A stretch of DNA of 64,000 bases from Mycoplasmopsis agassizii (GTDB lineage Bacteria > Bacillota_I > Bacilli_A > Mycoplasmatales > Metamycoplasmataceae): contig NZ_NQNY01000003.1 of the NCBI RefSeq assembly GCF_002276225.1, positions 1-64,000 of the forward strand. The letters run 5' to 3'. The notes under the pieces were generated by a model. The model saw nothing but the letters and a program-made list of their open reading frames with translations, was not told the DNA's origin and did no database searches. Shown in pieces: positions 1 to 10,747 of this stretch; positions within the stretch are counted from its first letter, which is position 1; each line of letters opens with the position of its first letter. The position numbers and the translations under genes were made by a program.

Positions 1-42
1 AATAATAAAAATGAACTTTCGAATGAAAGTCCATTAAAATAA
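1..42 (+). CDS. possible C-terminal end of an upstream gene (partial)
   Basis: Frame 1 is open from the window edge to TAA at 40-42 (13 residues, Asn/Lys/Ser-rich). A terminator hairpin follows at 78-97, as expected after a real gene end. Thirteen codons are too few to identify the protein, and an open frame this short can occur by chance. Confidence 0.3.
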   Translation, partial: NNKNELSNESPLK

Positions 43-77
43 AAATGTAAGAGTTGCAGTTATTAGAACACTCTAGG

Positions 78-103
78 AACTGCTTTCTTAAGCAGTTTTT
101 TAT
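78..103 (+). terminator. rho-independent terminator
   Basis: Perfect 8-bp stem AACTGCTT/AAGCAGTT with a 4-nt loop followed by a T run. It ends transcription from a gene upstream of the window. The rest of 104-342 is AT-rich and holds no gene I can support; it should contain the promoter of the acetyltransferase. Confidence 0.8.
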
Positions 104-342
104 TAACTTAAATTTTGAAGTTTTAAAAAATGGATAAACGAAAAAATTTATAAATTTTAGAATTGAAAATTTTATTTGCTTTTTATTTATAATTTAATTA
201 ACACAAGTTAGGAATATAATCATTGATATTGAAAAACATTTTTCAATATCTAAAAATAGTTTTAACCAGCTAGTATCTTGAAATTCTAAACAATATTTAA
301 AACTAAATTTATTAGATTAATTTAAAAACAAAAAGGAAAATT

Positions 343-948
343 ATGAGAGTAACAATTGAAGATGTAATTAATAGTTTTAAAACGGATCAACCTAGTGATT
401 CTAAAATAGAATCATATTTAAGAAAACTACGTAGAGATGCATATATCTTAACTAATGAAATCAATAATAATTATCATACACCTAAAGAATTACAAAATTT
501 AATGAGTCAATTAATAGGTAAAGATATCGATGACAACTTTAGAATTTTTGCACCTTTTTATACAGATTTTGGCAAAAACATTACAATTTATAAGAATGTC
601 TTTATTGATGCAAATTGTCGTTTTCAAGATCAAGGAGGAATCACTATAGGAAGAGGCTCTTATATCGGTAATAATGTTGTTTTAACTACACTTAGTCAAG
701 GTTCATATTCTAAAGATCATAGCAAACATAAATATGCACCAATTGTTTTAAAAGAACACGTTAAAATTGGTGCTAATTCGGTGATTTCAGCAGGTGTTAC
801 TTTAGGTAAATGATCAATTGTTGAAGAAGGTTCAGTTGTTACTAAAGATGTTGCTGATTATACAGTTGTTGCAGGTATACCTGCAAGTGTAGTTAGAGTG
901 ATTGAACATGATGTAGAAGATTATATTCTTGATGAAGAACAAGAATAA
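343..948 (+). CDS. hexapeptide-repeat (maltose/galactoside-type) O-acetyltransferase
   Basis: A 201-residue protein of the LacA/Maa sugar O-acetyltransferase type, which transfers acetyl from acetyl-CoA to a sugar hydroxyl. The N-terminal ~60 residues form the helical region typical of that family, followed by left-handed beta-helix repeats (GITIGRGSYIGNNVV, VKIGANSVISAGVTLGK) and the C-terminal GIPA motif that contacts CoA. A UGA at 811-813 is read as Trp; reading it as a stop would remove the last part of the beta-helix. The ATG is preceded by AAAAAGGAAAAT, a usable ribosome binding site. Single gene between two terminators. The exact sugar substrate cannot be read from sequence. Confidence 0.85.
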
Positions 949-959
949 AATAATAGACA

Positions 960-985
960 AAACTGCTTTTTAAGCAGTTTTTTTA
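960..985 (+). terminator. rho-independent terminator
   Basis: Stem AAACTGCTT/AAGCAGTTT, 3-nt loop, then a T run, 11 bases after the acetyltransferase stop. Its stem matches the terminator at 78-97. Confidence 0.85.
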
Positions 986-1028
986 ATATACTTAAAGTAA
1001 TCTAAATCAATGTAAAGAGGTAATTTAA

Positions 1029-2800
1029 ATGACAGTTGAAGAACAAAAACAAATCTATAAAAATAAGATAGATGAAATCGCAAAATCATCTTTTAACAAC
1101 GAACAAAAAGCAATCGCTAAAGAAATAATTGATAATGCTAGCGCAAAATCACTTGATAAAATTTATCAACTTATTATTCAAAGAGTAAGAACAGGTTTTG
1201 TTTTTGATGCAGCACCTGAAATTAATCATAATGCAATTTCAATTATTGAACATAATCCAAATTTATCCATAAATTTGGAAAATAGTATTACTCCACACAC
1301 ACACACACACACAGTTTAATCATTGGCGAAAACTATGATGCCTTAAAAAATCTTTTAATCACCCACGTAGATAATAGCGGTGAAGGATTAATTGACTTAA
1401 TTTATATTGACCCTCCTTACAATACAGAATCATCTAAAAAAGATGGTAATGATTATAAAGATGATTTTGATTCAAAGCCAAGTAAATTTATTTATAGAGA
1501 TAAATTTTCAAGAGATGGCTGATTAAATATGATGAACGAAAGATTAAAATTAGCTAAGCAACTTCTTTCCCAAGAAGGGCTAATTTTTATTTCAATCGAT
1601 GATAATGAACAAGCATATTTAAAAGTTTTAATGGATGAAATTTTTGGTGAAGATAATTTTGTCGAGAATTTCATTTGATATAAAAGCGAACATAAAGGAT
1701 TATCAAAAACAACTTCAAATATTCATGAATACATTTTATGTTATGCAAAAAATAAATATGTTATTCAGCAACTTAATTATTTTAGAATTAGTAAAAATGG
1801 TTATCAGGAAATAAATGATTTTTTAGAAAAGTTAAATCATAAATATTTAAAAGATGATTCTGATCATCAATCATCTTTGAAAAATGCAACTAAAGAATTT
1901 AAAGAATATTTAAGATCTAACAAAAATCTTTTGTCAGGAGTTTTAAATTTTAATAACTTTGAAATTGATTCTGAAACTAATAAATTTGTTGTCTATAGTA
2001 GAGGTGATGTTGGGGGATTAAAAAGTGAAAATTCTAACTTAATTAAAAATTATGATGTGCTTCATCCTGTTACAAAAAAACCTGTAAGAGTTCCCGAAAA
2101 TGGTTGGCGCTATAACGAAGAAACTATGCAAGAACATATTAAAAAAGGTAATTTAATTTTTGGAGTCGATGAAACAACTACTCCAAATTTTAAAAGATAT
2201 TTAAATGAATTTAAAAATGTGACACAAGATTCAGTTTTAAAATTTAAAAGCACAGGAAGTGACACATTAAAGAAAATTCTCACTCCCAAAAATTCAAAAA
2301 GTGAAAACTTATTTCCTTATCCAAAACCAGTATCATTAATTAAAAATTTAATTAAACTAATAAGTCGTAAAGATATAACTATTCTAGATTTTTTTGCAGG
2401 TTCAGGAACAACTGCACAAGCTGTAATGGAACTTAATCAAGAAGATGATGGTAATCGTAAATTTATTTTAGTAACTAATAATCAAAATAATATAGGTGAA
2501 GATATTACTCGAGAAAGAATATATCGAATTATTAAAGGAAAAGGCTCTAATGGTGAAACTATCAAATGAGAATTTAATAAGCAAACTAAATATTTAGAAA
2601 ATAATTTAGTTAATGTTTTTGAAGTAAAAACTTCAAAATTAACTGTCAATGATTTTGATAAAGCAAGGGAATTAAAAATTAATGCAGAAGAAAATTTTAT
2701 TAAACTTAACCCTGAATGAAAAAAGAAAAATAATTGAAATATATATTATGAACTATCTTCATTATCTCCTTATAAAGATGAAAATGAAGGAAACGATTAA
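1029..2800 (+). CDS. mod: type III restriction-modification Mod methyltransferase, frameshifted at a (CA)10 tract (phase OFF)
   Basis: Beta-class N6-adenine DNA methyltransferase, the modification and recognition subunit of a type III system. From ATG 1029 the reading frame runs 96 codons and stops at 1317-1319 just after ten CA units (1294-1313). The rest of the enzyme continues in the frame two bases on: GENYDALKNLL, the catalytic DPPYN motif (1409-1423), and the AdoMet motif FAGSG near 2395, ending at TAA 2798-2800. UGA is read as Trp several times. Loss of one CA unit (9 units) or gain of two (12 units) would join both halves. This is the layout of a phase-variable mod contingency gene in its OFF state. 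res starts 3 bases downstream. The SD AAAGAGG precedes the start. Confidence 0.9.
1294..1313 (+). repeat. (CA)10 simple-sequence repeat inside mod
   Basis: Ten CA dinucleotides, translated as alternating His-Thr in the upstream frame. Frame arithmetic: 9 or 12 units restore the Mod reading frame; 10, as here, gives premature termination at 1317-1319. Confidence 0.95.
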
Positions 2801-2803
2801 GCA

Positions 2804-5161
2804 ATGGAATTAACTAGAATTCAAGAAAAAGCAGTTAACCAAATTGTCGATTATTTTAAAATAGATGAAAAAATAAAAGTTGATTTTAAAGCACCTACAG
2901 GTAGTGGTAAAACATTAATGGCTGGTCACATAGTTTCTAAAATTTTAGAAAAATATAATTCAACTAATAATTTTACTTTTATTATTGCCACTGTTTCTAG
3001 TGGAGATTTACCTGCTGCTTTTGAAAAGAAATTAAGAATATATAAAAAGAATTTTTCTTATTCAAAATTTGAAATAGAACACATACTTTCACCTTCAAAA
3101 AATAAAAATTCTGATGCAAATTACAATATCAAACTTGTTGACAACAAGCTATATATTTTTGGAAAAGCATCCTTTGGGAATAATACTTTATTTCAAGATC
3201 AGGAAATATTTAAAGACTTTATTAATCAAGTGAAAAACAAAGGTAATAAATTAATTTATATTAGAGATGAGGCACACATTGGTTCAAAAACTAATGCTCA
3301 ATATAATAAAGAGTTAAAAAAGTTTGAAGAAATAATGGAGCATGATGCTGATTTTATTTTAAAAATGACAGCAACACCAAATAGATCACCAGATGTAAAA
3401 TTTGTAGAAATAAAACCTTCAGATTTAAATGATATAAATCAAAATGATGGAAAATTTTTACTTAAAAATAATCCACAGTTTATTATTAATCCTAATAAAA
3501 ATTATGAACAACAAAATCTTTTAATTGAATCACTTTCAAAATTTAAAAAAATTCAAAAAGAATATAAATCTTTAAAAGATGATTTTGGAGAAATCAGACC
3601 TGCTTTATTAATTCAAGTTGAAAATGAACCTAATTTAAAAAGTAAACCATTGGAAAATAAAAAACATCATGAAGCAATAGCAAATATTATTAAAACAATT
3701 GAAGATTATAATTTGACATGAGTTAAATATTTTGGAGAAAGTAATGTAGATTCAAACGTTAACTTAAAAGCCAATTTTAAGTTAACAGATTTATCAATTC
3801 CTAATAGTGAAATAGATGTCATTATTTTCAAAGTAGGAGCAGCAACTGGCTGAGATATACCTAGAGCCTGTATGCTAACTCAATTAAGAGAAGTTATTTC
3901 AGAAAAATTAACTATTCAAACAATAGGTAGAATAAAGCGCAATCCTTTAAGTGATCTTTCAAATAATGAAATAACAAATAAATATTATATTTATTCAAAT
4001 AAGGAAAATGATAAATCAGATTTTGATTATTATCAATATGAAGTAAAAGATCAATTTAAAAATGAAGTTTTACCTGTAATTAAAATTACTAATTATGAAG
4101 CACTTGAAAAATCTGGATCATTAAAATTAAAAACTGTTTTAGAAAAAATAAAAATATTTTTAAAAGATAATAAACGCAGAATAATTGCTTATGCAAGTAA
4201 GTACTTTTTAGAAAATGAATTTAGAAAATTTTCTAGTTCCTCATCTCATATTTATAATTCTATCAAAAGCCCTTTTCTAGTTCTAAGAGAAATTGAAAGA
4301 TTAGCAAATTCAAAAAAAGACAAATTTAATTTAATTAGTAAAACTATTTTTGAATCATATGATGAATTTTATAAAACTGATTATTTAAGTAAAGAACTTA
4401 AATTTAAATTAGAACATTTACAGTGGGTTATTCTAAATGATTTTTGAAATGAAATTAAAGATATTTTTAAACATCATCAAAAATTTGAGCCCAATTTTAA
4501 TGTTGAATATAAAACATATGAACCAAATAAGATTTTAGAAGTTAGTGAAAAAAGTAATAATAATTTAGATGTAAAAATTTTTCATGATTCAAAATATTTT
4601 TTTAATATTGAATTAAACGGAGAAATGAATAAGGAATTACATTTAGATTCAAAACCCGAAAAAGCAATATTTTATGAAGTTTTAGAAGCTATTGATAAAA
4701 TAAATAGCAGTAATGAAGACGGCAAAAACAATATTACTTTTTGAGGTAAGAACTTAACAAGTGCAAATATATCGGGTGAATATTTAGATAACGATTATAA
4801 AATTAGATATAGTTATTTTGACTTTATGATCAAATGTCCTAACAACATTATTTGATACATTGAAGTTAAATCTGAAAATGATATTAATAAAGATAAAACT
4901 AAATTACTACAAAAATATTATAAGAAAATGTTTGAAAATGAATCATCTAGAAATAACAAAAGATTTTCTCATATCATGATTAGCATTGCAAAGACCACTA
5001 ATTCAAATGAACCAATTAATTACGAACATTTTGCAAATTTTAATAATGGTTATATACCTAAAAAAATACAAAACACAGTAACTAATACTTCATCAATTTT
5101 AAAACAACTTTTAGAAATAGATACAAATGGATTAAGTTTTGAAGAAGAAAATTTAATTTAA
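2804..5161 (+). CDS. res: type III restriction enzyme Res subunit (helicase-endonuclease)
   Basis: A 785-residue ATP-dependent translocase/nuclease that cuts unmodified DNA together with Mod. Superfamily 2 helicase motifs are in order: Walker A APTGSGKT (residues ~30-37), DEAH box (~155), MTATPNR (motif III), and QTIGRIKR (motif VI, ~372). The C-terminal third carries a PD-(D/E)xK-like nuclease core (FDFMIKC ... YIEVKSEND, ~670-690). The frame is intact with several UGA-Trp codons. Length is at the short end for Res proteins. ATG lies 3 bases after the mod stop, so the two are probably cotranscribed. With mod out of frame, Res should be inactive, since type III Res needs Mod for recognition. 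Confidence 0.92.
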
Positions 5162-5177
5162 TTTTCTAATAAGAAAA

Positions 5178-5231
5178 CAATTAAATAATTTCAGTTCTAA
5201 AAATTATTTAATTGAAACTGATTAAATCAGT
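5178..5231. terminator. two consecutive perfect inverted repeats after res
   Basis: A 14-bp perfect stem (5178-5191 with 5201-5214, 9-nt loop) is followed at 5217-5231 by ACTGATT-A-AATCAGT. Neither has a clean T run. They sit between the res stop and the CinA-like gene, so transcription termination or mRNA 3'-end protection is the likely role; this is inferred from position only. Confidence 0.45.
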
Positions 5232-5253
5232 CAATTAATTGTATTATAAAGTA

Positions 5254-5667
5254 ATGACCAAAACTAAATATAACTTTACAATTGCCACAATTGAATCAAT
5301 GACAGGTGGACTTTTAGCTGCTAGAATTACACAAATACCTGGAGCTAGTAAATATTATAAAGGTGGTTTAATTACCTATCAAAATGAAATAAAAGAATTA
5401 TTTAATATTGATACTTCTAAAGGTGTAATCAATAAAGATGTTGCTTTACAAATGGCAATGGTTACAAAAACAAAATTTAAAGTAGATTTAGCAATTGCAA
5501 TTACAGGTAATGCTGGACCTTCTGCATTAGATAATCAAAAAGTAGGAAAGGTCTTTATTGCTTTTAATAAAGAAGTTTTTGAAATAGATTTTGAAGGCAC
5601 AAGAGATTCAATTAGAGAACAAGCTGTAGATTTTGTATTGGATAAATTAAATAGTTGAAATATATAA
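5254..5667 (+). CDS. CinA C-terminal-domain protein (nicotinamide-nucleotide amidase family)
   Basis: A 137-residue stand-alone CinA C-terminal domain. The family (PncC) deamidates nicotinamide mononucleotide to nicotinate mononucleotide in pyridine nucleotide recycling. Diagnostic blocks: ESMTGGLLAARIT near the N terminus, YKGGLITYQNEIK, and the ITGNAGP motif. The frame is open from a TTG at 5239, but ATG 5254 gives the normal family start; no clear SD is visible. A UGA-Trp near the end extends the protein to TAA 5665-5667. The N-terminal ADP-ribose pyrophosphatase domain of long CinA proteins is absent. Activity is assigned by family only. Confidence 0.8.
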
Positions 5668-6086
5668 AATATCTATATTTTTTTCGAAATAGAAATAGAA
5701 CTTAAAAATATTAATTAAAAATCAAGTTTTCTGAATTTGGTTTTTTTAATTCATCACTATTGATTATCAATATGTGTAGTAAAAACTGAAATTAAAAATT
5801 ATAAATCTTTTTCGATATAATTCACAAAGTGTAAACTTTTGTAAATTACAAAATATTAATGCAACAAAAGTTATATACAAAATTAAGAGAATAATTTGCA
5901 GGGTTTAGTTTTTAGTAATTTTAAAAAAATAATAAGTTGAAATTGCCTAACATTAAGATGTCACCTTGCAAACGAGAATTAAGCTGTTCAATTTAAAAAT
6001 TTGTTTTTTATAATGCTGTGCACAAATCAGTCAAAAAATCTTGCTTTCTTAAATAAAATTTAAATAAAAAAGGAATTGATAATTAT
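5668..6086. other. 419-base intergenic region, no gene seen
   Basis: AT-rich with stops in all frames and no recognisable RNA. A TATAAT box at 6009-6014 lies about 73 bases before the next start and could be the promoter of the DUF262 gene; AAAGGAATTG before 6087 is a plausible ribosome binding site. Confidence 0.5.
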
Positions 6087-8438
6087 ATGAATGCAGAATC
6101 AAGAACAATAATGGAATTTATAAAAAATGTAGGTGAACAATTTGTTATACCAGTTTTTCAAAGAAAATATGAGTGGGATAAGAAACAACTAGAACCACTT
6201 ATGGAAAATCTTAAATCCTTGATTGATGACGAAAGTAATACAAAGACTCATTATTTAGGTACCATAGTTTATTCAAAAAGCGAAGATGGTAAAAAACTTT
6301 TTATCGTGGATGGGCAGCAAAGGCTTATAACGTTATTTTTAATCATTCATGCACTATACAAAATTTCGGGTGATAAGAATCTAACATCTTATCTATTAAA
6401 TAAAATAGATGAGTATCGTGGAGATGATAAGACAAGCAGGTTATCTCTTTATGATCCTGATATCAAGGCGTATGAAACCTTAATGTGAAGAGAGTATGAT
6501 CAAAGAAATACTGATAACCAAAGTAAAATAATTAGAAATTTTAATTATTTTAAAAACGAGTTGCAAACTCTAATTGAAAAAGTAGGAAGCACTACTAATG
6601 TTTTAAATGCATTGAAGCGATTTGTAATTGTTAATATCGAACTAGAAAAAAATAAAGACAACGAACAACAAATATATGAGAGTATCAATGCAAGAGGAAG
6701 AAAATTAAGTCAGTCAGACTTATTTCGAAATTTTATTATGATGGACAAGGATAAAGAAGGGCAGGTGGAGATATATAAAAAATATTGAGAAAAATTAGAT
6801 GAACACTTTACTAACAATTCAAAAGAAATGGAAAAATTTTTAAGATATTATCTTGCTTCAGTTAACTATAGATATCCAAAACAGGATGATGAATTGTACA
6901 GCGAGCTTAAAAAATATTGAGAAAAAGAAACTCGATTTGAAAGAGAAAAAGAACACTATGCTTTACGCAAAATCACTAAGTACCTAGATTTATATAAACA
7001 ATTATATTATGATGATAAATCAAATATTTTAGGCAATATGAAAAGTAAAAAATATAATGAAAGGGAACAGATAATTGAAGACATAAGAAAATTTCAGAAT
7101 GGAAATTCAGCACCTCTTATTTTATATTTTTATGATTTATACCACAATACAAAAATAAATGATGATTACTTTTATGGAGTTTTAAGCGTAATAAATACCT
7201 ATCAAATTAGAAGGCATTTTAATGGAAATCATGGTGGTGACAGAGATGCATTTCCTCTTTTTTTAGAAAAAATAAAGAATGTAGTTAAACAAAGAGGAGA
7301 TGATTACAAAAACATTATAGACATAGTAACTTATGTATTAATCAATAATAACATTGGCACTGCAAAAGCTATTCCTAATAATGATCAAATAATTGGTGTA
7401 TTAAAAAACAAGTCTTTCAATGTTAATGACGAAAACGATGCAAAATGATTACTTTGAAAGATCGAAAAAATGTTTTACAAAAATCTAAATATATCTTCTC
7501 TTGATAAGTGGCAATTAGAGCACTTTGCACCTGTAAAACCAACCGAAGATTGAAAAAAAGAACTTAATGATGGCTTTGAATACATGAACATAATTAGAAC
7601 AATAGGTAATTTAACACTTTTGGATCCTGAAAAAAATACTATTGCAAGTAATTTAATTTGAAAAGATAAAATTGAAAAATATCAATCAAATGATGATAAG
7701 ACATTACTTAATATAACAAAAGATTTAGTGTTATCGGTGGAAAAAGATAAAAAATGAAATAAAGACAAAATCAAAGAACGTAGCAATGAACTGATAGCAA
7801 GATTTTTGGATATTTATCCATATGTAAAATCAAAGAATAGTTATGAAGTTAACACTATTAGTGACAAAAATAATGTAAAAAATATATTTCGACAAAGTTT
7901 GCAAACTAGTCAAGAAAAAAATGTCCAGAAAAGCGTTGTCGAATCATATGATACTAATTTAATTAAAAAACAAACAGAATCAAAAAGTAATATAGTTGAT
8001 AAGAAGTTATTAATACACGAAGATAGAGTTATTTATTTAAAAAGGAATAATGAGACTATTATAGGTTATTTAACAGATGAAAAAACCCAAAAAATTATAA
8101 TATTTAGAGGTGCGACAATAGATGAAAACACAGTAATTGAGATTCATAAAAAAGATGATTTAAAAGATTACATAATGTGGACTAAAAATATTTGAAATAA
8201 ATTACTTAGTGAGAATAAAATTGAAAATAAGAATGGTAAATGGGAATTTGTTGAAGATAGTTTTGCATTGTCTGTCACTCAGGCAACTGTATTAATTAAT
8301 GGATTTTCATCTCGCGGTGATGGTTGATTTTTATGAAAAGATAAAGATGATGAAACAATAGATAATAAATTTAGAAATAAAAAAATATTAATAATGGATT
8401 CCAAACTTGAATTAAAAAAGACAATTTTAAAAATGTAA
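6087..8438 (+). CDS. GmrSD-type DUF262/DUF1524 protein with DUF4357 domain (type IV restriction-like), C-terminus frameshifted
   Basis: A 783-residue frame rich in UGA-Trp. The N-terminal DUF262 (GmrS-like, ParB/Srx fold) shows IPVFQRKYEW and DGQQRL, then YESINARG and SDLFRNF. The DUF1524 (GmrD, HNH-type nuclease) region shows WQLEHFAP and TIGNLTLLDPEKN. In characterised GmrSD enzymes these halves use NTP hydrolysis and cut DNA with modified cytosine; other relatives are phage-defence nucleases. A DUF4357-like segment (GWFLWKDKD) lies near the C terminus. The frame ends at 8436-8438, yet clear homologous coding continues in another frame to 8821 (next entry). Position beside a type III system supports a defence role. 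Substrate is unknown. Confidence 0.8.
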
Positions 8439-8821
8439 AAAATAATGAATCATATGTTTTTGACAATAATACTTTGCAAAGTGATGATAGAAAAGTTTAT
8501 CTAAAGGGTGCATTCGGTTGTTTTACGAAAGAAAAAATGATTATAATTTTAAAAAATTCAGTAATTGATGAGAGTGTGATTAGTAAATTACAGGACCCAA
8601 AAGTTAAAAATAAAGCACGAGTTAGAAATATTATTAAAAAAATATATAATTTAATCAGTGATAACAGAATTGCATTAAAAAATGGCAAATATGTATTTTT
8701 AGAAAATAGTGTTACACTTGATCCATCAACCTCTGGAGAATTGATACTTGGTAGGGTAAATAACGGAAAAGTAGAATGAAAAAATAATGAAAATAAAACA
8801 ATAAAGGAACTTTTTTATTAA
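8379..8821 (+). pseudogene. frameshifted C-terminal extension of the GmrSD-type gene (second DUF4357 domain)
   Basis: After an A7 run at 8379-8385 the coding pattern moves from frame 0 to frame 2 and continues to TAA 8819-8821 through KVYLKGAFGCF and LILGRVNNGKVEWKN, the last matching the end of a DUF4357 domain. One extra A (A8) would join it to the upstream 783-residue protein and give a product of about 910 residues. Possible explanations are a phase-variable homopolymer, a fixed mutation, or an assembly error. No separate start with a ribosome binding site is convincing. Confidence 0.7.
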
Positions 8822-8908
8822 GATTTTAAAAAGTAAAGAACATATCTAATTAAAAAACTTTTTGAACACTGAAATATCTTATAATGTTTTTTTATTGCAT
8901 TTATATTC

Positions 8909-8939
8909 AAAAGTTTCTGACTAGCAGAAACTTTTTTTA
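8909..8939 (+). terminator. rho-independent terminator
   Basis: Stem AAAGTTTCTG/CAGAAACTTT with a 5-nt loop and T7. It closes the GmrSD-type transcription unit. Confidence 0.88.
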
Positions 8940-9023
8940 ATACGATCAGTTGGTTATAAAACTTTTTTCAAATAAATTACAATCTCTACAAACAAATTAA
9001 AAAATCTTTTTGGTTTATCCATG

Positions 9024-9029
9024 TATAAT
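9024..9029 (+). promoter_or_regulatory. -10 element (TGTATAAT)
   Basis: Extended -10 TG-TATAAT about 42 bases before ATG 9071, in the gap after the terminator. No convincing -35 box is seen, which is normal for mollicute promoters. Confidence 0.5.
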
Positions 9030-9070
9030 CAAAAAGAAAAAATTTTATTAACTTTTAAAGGAAATAGATT

Positions 9071-10711
9071 ATGAACAACAATCAAAAAGGATACCTATAT
9101 ATACTAAAGAATAAGGGTTGACAAAAAGATTATTTAAAAATTGAATCAGGAAAAACACTACCAGATTTAAAAAGTGAAAAATATTTAAACACTGATAACC
9201 CATCAGAATTTTATTTATTTATTACTTTAAGGACAGCAGAATATAAAGATATTGAGTTATTTTTATCAATTTTATTAAGCTTATTCAGAACGAGTCAAAA
9301 TTCAAATATTTATAAAGTCACAAATGAAACAATTTTAAAAACAATAGATATTCTTTCACAATCTTACCCAAATATTGAATTTCATTTTAGTGATGAATTT
9401 TTAACAATGAAAGAAGAATGCCAAAATCAAACTGATTTAATAGAAAATAGTGAAGATGATGAGGATGATGATCAAGAAGAACAAAATTCTGTAGGTACTA
9501 AAGCAATAGAAAGAAGTGAACGTTTTGATTTTCATTCAAAAGGTATAAAAACTTGCGATAAAATTCAATATATTTATGATGAATCACTGGAAATAATTGT
9601 AGTCTCAGATAGAAAAGTCTATTACAATAATCAACTCTGAACAACATCAGGACTTGCTAAAAAATTATTGAAGAAAAAATCAGCAGATGGTCCTGCCTAT
9701 TTTAAATTCAACGGAAAAATTTTAAGAGAAATACCAAATAACAATCAAGCAGGCTTATTTAAGAGAACTACTACCAAAGAAATTGAAATTACATATGATA
9801 AAACTGATGAATTTGAACAAAATTCAAATAGATTCAATTTTTATTCAAGGGGATTAAAAAATGGTGATTTAATATCTTTTTTACATAACGAATCTATTCA
9901 ACCAATAGTTATCTCTGAACATCGAGTTAGTTATGAGGAAAATAATTATACTTTAACAGGATTAGTAAGAAAACTATTAAATAATCAAACACAAAAAGGA
10001 CCAGAATATTTCAAATATAAAGGTGTTTTACTAAATGATTTAGAACAAGTATCTACTAATAAAAATACTAACTATGATTTTTCAAGTACAAGTAGTGATG
10101 AAAAAAGTTCATTAAAAGGGGAACAAAGTAATTCGAGTATAAATGCAATAAATACTCAGGCAACAGCCGGACCAAATAATATCAGATCTACAGAATTTGA
10201 TCTTTATGCAAGAGGTTTAAAAAATGGTGATATCATCACCTTCAAATTTGATGAAAGTAAAAAAGCAAAAGTTGTTTCACAATATCATGTTGAACATGAA
10301 AATAGAATAGCAACACCTTCTACGTTTGCAAGAATTTTTCTAACATTAAATGGTTGACAAAACGTTGAAAGAAATGGTTCAGCATATTTTCTTTATAACG
10401 GTAAATTTTTAAAAGATCTTGATTTTGTCAGTAACAAAAATAAGAAACCCAAGATAGTATTGAAAGAGAGAATTAATTTTTATATTTTAGGATTAAAAAA
10501 CGGTGATTTAATAACATTTGTAAAAGATGAAAATATCAAACCAAAAATAGTTTCTTCATTCGAGGTAGAGTGAGATAACAAAATTTGATCAACATCTGGT
10601 TTGGCAAAAGAATTATTACCAAGATATGGATATAAAAGATCAGAAAGACAAGGTCCTGCTTATTTTAAAGTAAAAGGTGTATTGCTTTCAGAAATGAAAC
10701 CAATAAAATAA
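9071..10711 (+). CDS. protein with degenerate GIY-YIG/T5orf172-like N-terminus and four RAMA/DUF4357-like repeats
   Basis: A 546-residue protein I cannot match to a named family as a whole. The first ~110 residues (GYLYILKNKGW ... YLKIESGKT) resemble the start of T5orf172/GIY-YIG nucleases, but the catalytic pattern looks incomplete. An acidic linker (Glu/Asp run, ~120-145) follows. Then come four repeats of about 70 residues at roughly 152-218, 254-323, 376-450 and 467-542, each with GLKNGDLITF, a central V.S..V.. strand, a TSGLAKKLL helix and GPAYFKFKGVLL. This pattern resembles RAMA/DUF4357 domains, which accompany restriction and methylation enzymes. The start is preceded by AAAGGAAATAG. 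It neighbours two restriction-type loci, so a defence role is plausible but unproven. Confidence 0.75.
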
Positions 10712-10713
10712 AG

Positions 10714-10747
10714 AAAATACGGAGATTTCAACATACCGTATTTTTTC
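10714..10747. terminator. bidirectional terminator
   Basis: 9-bp stem AAAATACGG/CCGTATTTT, A-rich on one side and T-rich on the other, between convergent genes ending at 10711 (+) and 10748 (-). Confidence 0.8.

Noticed and set aside
1294..1313. CA tract as a CRISPR-like or microsatellite element without function
   Set aside because: It is a single tract exactly at the junction of the two Mod halves, so a contingency-gene role explains it better.
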